Assembly (NCBI RefSeq): GCF_027497495.1
Contig: NZ_CP114205.1
Span: forward strand, 310,001 to 374,000
Reading direction: 5' to 3'
Length of the DNA: 64,000 nt
Source: Streptomyces tubercidicus
GTDB lineage: Bacteria > Actinomycetota > Actinomycetes > Streptomycetales > Streptomycetaceae
Shown here piece by piece: positions 7,574 to 14,620 of this stretch. Below the pieces are notes generated by a model. The model saw only the letters and a list, made by a program, of their open reading frames with translations, made no database searches and had not been told where the DNA came from. Positions within the stretch are counted from its first letter, which is position 1, and the number at the start of each line of letters is the position of its first letter. Both the position numbers and the translations under genes were made by a program.

Positions 7574-10500
7574 ATGCTTCCGCTCTCCTCCTCGCAGGAG
7601 ATCGTCTGGCTGCACGAACAGGTGCAACCGGGCAGCCGCGCCTACAACTTCACCGCCGCCCTCGACCTGTGGGGCACGCTCGACACCGACGCGCTGCGCG
7701 ACGGACTCACCGCCGCCCTGAACCGGCACGCCGGTCTGCGGCTGGAACTCGTCGCCGTCGCCGGGGCGATGCCGGGCCAGCGGGTCGCCGAGTCCTGTGC
7801 GCCGCGGCTGCACGCGGTGGATCTGAGCGGGGCGGCGGACCCGGAGTCCGCGTTCCAGGAGCTGCTGCGCACGGAGGCGGAGACCCCGCTCGACACGTAC
7901 GAGGCACCGCTGCTGCGCTGGACGCTGGTGCGGCTGGCGGACGGCCGGCACCGGCTCATCCACGTCGAACACCATCTGATCCATGACGGCCACTCGTTCG
8001 CGATCCTGCTGCGGGACGTGTTCACCGTCTACCGGGGCCGCGTCCTGGGCGAGCCGGTGGAGCTGCCGCCGGCCCCCTCGTACGCCGACCATGTCCGCGC
8101 CCGGTCCGGGGACGAGGCGACCGCGGAGCGGCGGGACGGGCTGGAGTTCTGGGCCGGGGCGCTGCGGGAGATGTCCTATGACATGCCGCTGCCCGGTCTG
8201 GCCCGGCCCGGTGCCAAGCGGCGGCACCACGGCGGCCAGCTGCGCCAGTCGATCGGCGCGGATCTGGCGGAGCGGCTCCGTGCGCACGCCCGTGACCGTG
8301 GTCTGACGCCGTTCGCCACGCTCCTCGGGCTCTTCGCCGAGCTGCTGCGCCGGCACAGCGGCCGCTCGCAGATGGTGATCGGGACCGCGGTCGGCAACCG
8401 TCCGCGCGGTTTCGAGGAAACCGTGGGCATGTTCGTCAACACCATTCCGCTCCCGCTCCGGCTGGATCCGGCGGCCCCGGCCGAGGAGTCCATGGACGAG
8501 GTGACCGACACCCTCATCCGCGCGCTGCCGCACCAGGAGGTGCCGATCCAGGAGCTGACCCGCGCGCTGGGGCTGCACACCTCGGGGGCGGACAACCCGC
8601 TGTTCGACGTCATGTTCAGCGCGCACGACGCCGAACTGCCCGACATCGAGGTCCCCGGCCTGGACATCACCCTGTTCGAGGGCTTCAACACCGGCACCAC
8701 CCGGTTCGACCTGGACGTGGTGCTGCTGCCGGACGACCGCCGCGGTGTCGGCCCCCGGCACGGCGCGGCGGGCATGACCCTGGTCTGGGACTACGACGCC
8801 GACCTATTCGGTGAGGACGTGGCGAAGCTGCTGGCCGGGCGGTTCCTGGATCTGCTGCGCGGGTATCTCGACGCGCCGGGCACCGCGCTCGCCGACCTGG
8901 CGCCGCCGCCGGTGCCGTCGGCCCTTCCGGCCGCCGCTCCGCAGCCGCCGCGGCACGACCCGCTCGACCCCGCCACCGCCCACGACCGCTCGCTGCCCGC
9001 CCTGCTCACCGGCGCCCGCCGGCTCACCTACGGGGACCTGGCGGACCGGGTCGCCGCGCTCGCGGAGCGGATGCTGGCGGCGGGGGTGACCGCCGGTCAG
9101 CCGGTGGCCGCGGTGCTGCCCCGCGGTGCCGACTCGGTGGTGACGCTGCTGGCGTGTCTGCGGACCCGGGCGGTGTACTGCCCGCTCTCGCCGTCCGATC
9201 CGCCGGCCCGGCTGGCGCTGCTGCTGGAGCGGCTGAGCCCGGCGCTGGTGCTGACCTCGGAGCAGGCCCCGGTCCCCGTTCCCGACGGGCTGCCGTCGGC
9301 CACCGTCGACGCCGCGGTGCTGCCGCCGGCGCGGGCGGCCGCGGCCGTGCCCGGTGCCGCGTACCTCATTCACACCTCCGGCTCGACGGGCATCCCCAAG
9401 CCCGTGGCCGTCGGCCGCGCGGCGCTGGAGAACCATCTGACCGGAGCGGCCGAGCGGTTCGGCCTGCGCCAGGGTGACCGGGTGCTGCTGTTCGCCCAGC
9501 CGTCGTTCGACGTGGCCCTCGAAGAGGTGCTGCCGTCGCTGTACGCCGGGGCGTGTCTGGTCGCCCCCGAGCGGGAGGTGCCGACCGGCACCGAGCTGGC
9601 CGAACTGCTGGCCGCCGCCCGGGTCACCGTGGCCAATCTGCCCACCAGCTACTTCCTGGCCACCCGTCAGGAAATGCGGTCCGTACTGCGCGACGGTCAC
9701 TGGGCGCCGCGGCTGCTGGTGCTCGGCGGTGAACGCCTCCCGGTGGATGCGCTGCGCGCGTTCCTGGCCGACACCGACAGCACCGTGCTCAATGTCTACG
9801 GCGTCACCGAGGCCGCGGTCAGCTCCACCGTGCACGAGATCACCCGGGACAGCCTCACCGACGGGGCGGAGATCCCGCTCGGCACCGAGCTGCCCGGCGA
9901 GCGGGTGCATGTGCTGGACGCCCACCACCGGCCGCTGCCGGACGGCGCGGTCGGTGAACTGGCCATCGCCGGGGCGGGGTTGGCCGAAGGCTATGTGGGC
10001 AACCCCGAGGTCACCGACGCCCGGTTCATCCATGTCGAGGCGCTCGGCGGTGAGCGGGTCTACCTCACCGGTGACCGCGGCTACCGCGGCCGCGACGGAC
10101 TGCTGTACTTCCTGGGCCGCCTGGACCACCAGATCAAACTGCGCGGCTACCGCATCGAACTGGAAGAGGTGGAGGCGGCCGCCTCGGCCGCGCTCGGCGG
10201 CCGGTCCTGCGCCGTCGTCCTGGACCGCGAGGCCCCGGGCGGGCCCCGGCTGGTCGGCTTCCTGGAGAGCGCGGACGAGAACGGGCCCTGGGACGAGCAG
10301 GCGTTGCACACGGAGCTGAGCCAACGGCTGCCGAGCGCCCTCGTACCGGGACGCTGGGACCGGCTCGACGTCATGCCGAGGCTGGCGGGCGGCAAGCCCG
10401 ACCGCACCGCGCTGACCCGCAGGGCCGCCGCGCTGGAGCCGGCCGCCCCCGCCGAGGAGCCCGCCGGTGAGCTGCCCGTGGAGCCGGCCGATCCGATGAC

Positions 10501-10759
10501 GGCGCTGCTCGTCGAGGGCTGGCGTGAGGCCCTGGGCCACGGCCGTTTCGACCTGTCCTCGCACTTCTTCCGGTCCGGTGGGCACTCGCTGCTCGCCGCC
10601 CAGCTGGCCTCCTGGCTGGAGCCGCGGCTGGGGAAGCGTCCGCCGCTGCGGCTGCTGTTCCAGAACCCGGTGCTGACCGACCAGGCCGCCGCGCTGGCTG
10701 CCGTCGGCGCTCCCACGCCCGTTCCCGCCGCCCCGACCACCGTGACGGAGTCCCGATGA
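7574..10759 (+). CDS. NRPS module C-A-T
   Basis: A complete 1061-aa extension module. The C domain (about 1-430) has the intact HHLIHDG motif (His133-Asp138) and VGMFVNT. The A domain (about 460-950) has A3 HTSGSTGIPKPV (~600), A5 NVYGVTEAA, A7 YLTGDRG, A8 GRLDHQIKLRGYRIE and A10 GGKPDRTAL. The carrier domain has GGHS with the phosphopantetheine Ser1005. Aligned by eye to the GrsA Phe domain, the ten-residue specificity code reads D-V-E-N-V-G-V-V-S-K. The acidic residue at the third position resembles codes for basic amino acids such as Orn or Lys, but this is tentative. The stop overlaps the next start (ATGA), so the two proteins are translationally coupled. Confidence 0.93.
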   Translation: MLPLSSSQEIVWLHEQVQPGSRAYNFTAALDLWGTLDTDALRDGLTAALNRHAGLRLELVAVAGAMPGQRVAESCAPRLHAVDLSGAADPESAFQELLRTEAETPLDTYEAPLLRWTLVRLADGRHRLIHVEHHLIHDGHSFAILLRDVFTVYRGRVLGEPVELPPAPSYADHVRARSGDEATAERRDGLEFWAGALREMSYDMPLPGLARPGAKRRHHGGQLRQSIGADLAERLRAHARDRGLTPFATLLGLFAELLRRHSGRSQMVIGTAVGNRPRGFEETVGMFVNTIPLPLRLDPAAPAEESMDEVTDTLIRALPHQEVPIQELTRALGLHTSGADNPLFDVMFSAHDAELPDIEVPGLDITLFEGFNTGTTRFDLDVVLLPDDRRGVGPRHGAAGMTLVWDYDADLFGEDVAKLLAGRFLDLLRGYLDAPGTALADLAPPPVPSALPAAAPQPPRHDPLDPATAHDRSLPALLTGARRLTYGDLADRVAALAERMLAAGVTAGQPVAAVLPRGADSVVTLLACLRTRAVYCPLSPSDPPARLALLLERLSPALVLTSEQAPVPVPDGLPSATVDAAVLPPARAAAAVPGAAYLIHTSGSTGIPKPVAVGRAALENHLTGAAERFGLRQGDRVLLFAQPSFDVALEEVLPSLYAGACLVAPEREVPTGTELAELLAAARVTVANLPTSYFLATRQEMRSVLRDGHWAPRLLVLGGERLPVDALRAFLADTDSTVLNVYGVTEAAVSSTVHEITRDSLTDGAEIPLGTELPGERVHVLDAHHRPLPDGAVGELAIAGAGLAEGYVGNPEVTDARFIHVEALGGERVYLTGDRGYRGRDGLLYFLGRLDHQIKLRGYRIELEEVEAAASAALGGRSCAVVLDREAPGGPRLVGFLESADENGPWDEQALHTELSQRLPSALVPGRWDRLDVMPRLAGGKPDRTALTRRAAALEPAAPAEEPAGELPVEPADPMTALLVEGWREALGHGRFDLSSHFFRSGGHSLLAAQLASWLEPRLGKRPPLRLLFQNPVLTDQAAALAAVGAPTPVPAAPTTVTESR

Positions 10760-12693
10760 CCCAGCCGATGACCGCCCGGACGGCGGCCCCGACCACCGCC
10801 GGCGCGCTCAGCGTCGCGCACGGCGCCCGGCCCACCGCCGACGGCGCGAGCGGAGTCCTCAGCGCCTTCGAGGAGTGGGTCCGCCGCTCCCCCGACGCTC
10901 CCGCGGTGATCGACGGGACGCACCGCTGGACGTACCGGCAGATCGGCGCCGCCGCCGACGAGGCCGCCGAGGCGCTGCGCGACCGGGTACGGCCCGGGGA
11001 CCTGGTCGGGGTCTGCCTCGACCGGTCGGCCGCCCTCGTGGTGACCGCCGTCGCGCTCGCCCGGATCGGCGCCGTCTATCTGCCGCTGGGGCCCCGCCCC
11101 GGTGAGCGCCGTACCGACGCCGTCACCGAGGATCTGAACGTCCGCTGTCTGATCGGCGATCCCGAGCTGCTGCCGCCCCGGCACCGCAGCGCCGACCGGC
11201 TGAATCTGGCGCTTCCCGGCGAGGGGACCAATGCCACCGCCACCGTCGTGGCGGCGTTCGCCACACCCGCCGCCGCCGCGCATTCCACGCCCGCCGGGGC
11301 GTTCTACGCCGTGCTGACCTCCGGCTCCACCGGCCGCCCCAAGGCGGTGGCCGTCGGTGAGCCCGCGCTCGGCGGGCTGCTCGACTGGTACCGCGCGACG
11401 ACCGGTCTCGGCCCCGGTGACCGGCAGTCGCTGCTGATCGGCGTCGCGTTCGATCCGCATCTGCTGGAGCTGTGGGCCGGGCTGACGTCCGGCGCGGCGC
11501 TGGTGCCCGCGCCGGACGCGGTCCGCTGGGACTCCGTGGTGCTCACCGACTGGTGGCGTACGGCCGGGGTGTCGGTGGCGGTCACGGCGACCCCGATGGC
11601 CGAGCCGCTGCTGGACCGGCCCTGGCCCCAGGACCTGAGGCTGCGTCATCTGTTCGTGGGCGGTGACCGGCTGCGCCGCCGTCCCGGCGCGGAGGTGACC
11701 GCCACCGTCCACAACGCCTACGGACCGGCCGAGGCCACCGTCATCACCACCACCCATGCCATGCACGGCACGGACAGTGCGGCGGACACGGACACCGCGC
11801 CCCCGATCGGCCGCCCCGTACCGGGTGTGACGGTGCTCGTCGCCGACGCGGACGGCCGGCCCGTCGAGCGCGGTACGGAGGGCGAACTCCTCATCGGTGG
11901 AAGCGGGTTGGCGCTCGGCTATCTGGACCCCGAGCTGACCGCGCGCCGATTCGTGCCCGTGTCCGAGGGCGTCGATCTGCCGGGCGTGGAGCGGCTGTAC
12001 CGCACCGGGGACCGGGTGCGGATGGCTGCCGACGGGCGGCTGGAGTTCCTCGGCCGGCTCGATGACCAGGTCAAGATCAGCGGGGTCCGGATCGAACCGG
12101 CCGAAGTGGAGGCCGCGTTCGAGCAGGACCCGGCGGTGCTGAGCGCCGTCGTCACCGCGCCGCGCACCGCCGACGGCCGGGCCCGTCTGGTGGCGTACGT
12201 ACGGGCCGCGGACGGTGCCGGGCTCACGGCGGACGCACTGCTGCCCGCCCTGCGCACCTGGCTGCCCGAGCAGGCCGTCCCCTCGGACATACGGATCGTC
12301 GGCTCCTTCCCGCTGGACGCCAACGGCAAGGTGGACCGCGCCGAGCTGACCCGGCGGGCCGCCGAATCCGGCGCGCCCCGCACCGACGGCACCGCCCCGG
12401 ACGGCGAAGCGCCCGACGGTGGCACCCCCGGTGAGGTCACCGGTGCCACCCCCGGTGAGCGGCTGGTGCTGAGCGCCGCCCGCGATCTGCTCGGCCGGCC
12501 CGGGATCTCCCTGGCGGAGAACTTCACCGGGGCCGGCGGCACCTCCGTGCTCGCCGCCCGGCTGCTGACCGTCATCGAGAAGGAGAGCGGGGTACGGCTG
12601 CGCGCCCCCGAGCTGCTGCGCCAGCCGGATCTGCGCGCCGTGGCCCGACTCGTCGATCAGCGAACTGCCGCCCGGCAGCCGGCGGGAGCCTGA
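10756..12693 (+). CDS. NRPS A-T didomain protein (no C domain)
   Basis: A 645-aa adenylation plus carrier protein. Core motifs are A3 LTSGSTGRPKAV (~residue 187), A5 NAYGPAEAT, A7 YRTGDRV, A8 GRLDDQVKISGVRIE and A10 NGKVDRAEL with the catalytic Lys. The carrier motif is GAGGTSVLAA (Ser597), with Thr in place of the usual His or Asp before Ser. The code read by manual alignment is D-P-L-V-F-G-A-V-I-K, which matches no code I know. An Asp/Gly/Thr/Pro-rich linker with a short internal repeat (GGTPGEV, GATPGER) separates A and T. Without a C domain it is either a loading protein or donates its aminoacyl group to a C domain on another protein. Confidence 0.9.
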   Translation: MTQPMTARTAAPTTAGALSVAHGARPTADGASGVLSAFEEWVRRSPDAPAVIDGTHRWTYRQIGAAADEAAEALRDRVRPGDLVGVCLDRSAALVVTAVALARIGAVYLPLGPRPGERRTDAVTEDLNVRCLIGDPELLPPRHRSADRLNLALPGEGTNATATVVAAFATPAAAAHSTPAGAFYAVLTSGSTGRPKAVAVGEPALGGLLDWYRATTGLGPGDRQSLLIGVAFDPHLLELWAGLTSGAALVPAPDAVRWDSVVLTDWWRTAGVSVAVTATPMAEPLLDRPWPQDLRLRHLFVGGDRLRRRPGAEVTATVHNAYGPAEATVITTTHAMHGTDSAADTDTAPPIGRPVPGVTVLVADADGRPVERGTEGELLIGGSGLALGYLDPELTARRFVPVSEGVDLPGVERLYRTGDRVRMAADGRLEFLGRLDDQVKISGVRIEPAEVEAAFEQDPAVLSAVVTAPRTADGRARLVAYVRAADGAGLTADALLPALRTWLPEQAVPSDIRIVGSFPLDANGKVDRAELTRRAAESGAPRTDGTAPDGEAPDGGTPGEVTGATPGERLVLSAARDLLGRPGISLAENFTGAGGTSVLAARLLTVIEKESGVRLRAPELLRQPDLRAVARLVDQRTAARQPAGA

Positions 12694-12694
12694 G

Positions 12695-14620
12695 ATGACC
12701 GCCCGCACCCCCGCGTTTCCGTCCTCCCCCGACGCCCGGAAGGAAGGCCCCGTGCCCACCGAAGGCACCCCGTCCCCCGCACACCGCCCGTCCGGTGAGC
12801 ACACCGCGCCCGTCCCGGCGGCCGGCCGGCCCGCGCCCGCGGCCGGTCTGCCGACCCTGGTGGCCTGGCACGCCACCCGGACCCCGCACGCCCTGGCCGT
12901 GGCGGACGGCGACACCACGCTCACCTATGCGCAACTCGTCACGTCGGGCCGGGCGCTCGCCGGATATCTGCGCGAGCACGGCGTCGGCACGGGTGACTCC
13001 GTGGCGCTGATGATGCCCCGCAGCGCCCGGACGGTCGTCGCCCAGCTCGCCCTGTGGTGGGCGGGCGCCGTGTGTGTGCCGCTCGATCCAGCGCATCCGC
13101 GGGCCCGTTCCGAGGCCCTGGCCGCCGAAGCGGGCGTGACGCTGACCGTCGGCGACAGCAAGCTGCTCGAATCCGCTGCGCTCACCGGCGCCACCCTCGC
13201 GCTGCCCGGTGAGCCGCTGGTGGACGACGGCGACCTCCCGGCGGCCGCACCGGGCCCGGACGCCACCGCGTTCATCATGTTCACCTCGGGCTCCACCGGC
13301 CGCCCCAAGGGGGTGGCGGTGCCGCACCACGCCATCGCCGAGCTGGTCTCCGATCCGGCGTATCTCACCCTCACCGCCCGCGACCGGGTGCTCTTCCACT
13401 CGCCGATGACCTTCGACGCCTCGACCTTCGAGGTGTGGGGAGCCCTGGCCAACGGTGCCGCGGTGGTGGTGTGCACCGACGAACGGCCGTCATTCGAGGA
13501 CCTGGCCCGGCACGTCGAGCGCCACAGCGTCACCGTCGCGTTCTTCACCACCGCGCTCTTCCACCAGCTGGCCGGCCGCCGCTCCCGGATCTTCTCGCTG
13601 CTGCGCACGGTGATCGTGGGCGGCGAGGCGCTGTCCGCGCACCACGCCCGTGCGGTGCTGGGTGCCTTCCCCTGGCTGGAGCTGGTCAACGGCTACGGGC
13701 CGACGGAGGCGACGACCTTCACCACCACCCACCGGGTCACCGACGCCGACTGCGACGGCCGGCTGCCCATCGGCCGGCCGATCGCCGGGGCGGCCGTGCA
13801 CCTCCTCGATGACACCGGGCGGCCGGTGCCGGACGGTGCGCAGGGCGAGCTGTGGATCGGCGGCAGCCGGCTGGCGCACGGCTACACCGGGCAGCCGGAG
13901 CTGACCGCCGAGCGCTTCGTCGACCACCCCGGCCTGGGGCGGCTCTACCGCACCGGTGACCTGGTCTCCCGGCGCCCGGACGGGCTCCTCGACTTCCATG
14001 GGCGCACGGACGACCAGGTGAAGGTGCGCGGCTTCCGGATCGAACCGGCCGAGATCGAACACGCCCTGCGGGAGCGGCCCGAGGTCGCCGACGCGGCCGT
14101 GACCGTGCACCGCCCCTCCCCCGACGACGCCCGGCTGGCCGCGTTCGTCGTGGCCGCGCCCGGACCGGTCCCCCGTCCCGACGCGCTGCGCGACCGGCTC
14201 GCCGCCGTGCTGCCCGCCCATCTGGTGCCCGACGAGGTGCGGTTCGTCGACGCGCTGCCGCTCACGCCCTCCGGCAAGGTCGACCGCCGCGCCCTGACGG
14301 ACCTGGTCACGACGGACGGGCCGGGCGCTCCCGCCGGTCCGCTCGGTCCGCTGGAGCAGGCGGTCGCCGAGATCTGGAGCCGGTCGCTGGGCCGTGACGT
14401 CACCCGCGCGGATGCCGACTTCCTCGCGCTGGGCGGCCATTCACTGCTGGCGCTCGCCGTCACCGACGATCTGCGCGAGGAACTCGGCGTCGAACTGAGC
14501 CTCGCCGACTTCTTCGCCGCCCCCACCGTGGCGGGACACGCCGCGCTGGTCGAGCGCGCACTGCTCGCCACGCACCGCGATCTGCACCCCGGCGCCCCGG
14601 AGGCCACCGATGACCACTGA
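12695..14620 (+). CDS. NRPS A-T didomain protein, valine-like code
   Basis: A 641-aa adenylation plus carrier protein starting one base after the previous stop. After a ~50-residue Pro/Ala-rich leader come A3 FTSGSTGRPKGV (~196), A4 FDASTFEVW, A5 NGYGPTEATT, A7 YRTGDLV, A8 GRTDDQVKVRGFRIE and A10 SGKVDRRAL. The carrier has LGGHS (Ser583). The code read by manual alignment, D-A-F-F-I-G-G-T-F-K, differs at one position from the well-known valine code D-A-F-W-I-G-G-T-F-K, so valine or a similar branched residue is the best guess. Like its neighbour it has no C domain. Its end overlaps the start of the terminal module by 11 bp. Confidence 0.9.
   Translation: MTARTPAFPSSPDARKEGPVPTEGTPSPAHRPSGEHTAPVPAAGRPAPAAGLPTLVAWHATRTPHALAVADGDTTLTYAQLVTSGRALAGYLREHGVGTGDSVALMMPRSARTVVAQLALWWAGAVCVPLDPAHPRARSEALAAEAGVTLTVGDSKLLESAALTGATLALPGEPLVDDGDLPAAAPGPDATAFIMFTSGSTGRPKGVAVPHHAIAELVSDPAYLTLTARDRVLFHSPMTFDASTFEVWGALANGAAVVVCTDERPSFEDLARHVERHSVTVAFFTTALFHQLAGRRSRIFSLLRTVIVGGEALSAHHARAVLGAFPWLELVNGYGPTEATTFTTTHRVTDADCDGRLPIGRPIAGAAVHLLDDTGRPVPDGAQGELWIGGSRLAHGYTGQPELTAERFVDHPGLGRLYRTGDLVSRRPDGLLDFHGRTDDQVKVRGFRIEPAEIEHALRERPEVADAAVTVHRPSPDDARLAAFVVAAPGPVPRPDALRDRLAAVLPAHLVPDEVRFVDALPLTPSGKVDRRALTDLVTTDGPGAPAGPLGPLEQAVAEIWSRSLGRDVTRADADFLALGGHSLLALAVTDDLREELGVELSLADFFAAPTVAGHAALVERALLATHRDLHPGAPEATDDH

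Noticed and set aside
10147..12924. Very long antisense open frames opposite the NRPS genes
   Set aside because: High GC leaves long stop-free antisense frames. Their products are repetitive Gly/Arg/Gln-rich and lack ribosome-binding sites, while the sense strand has clear domains.
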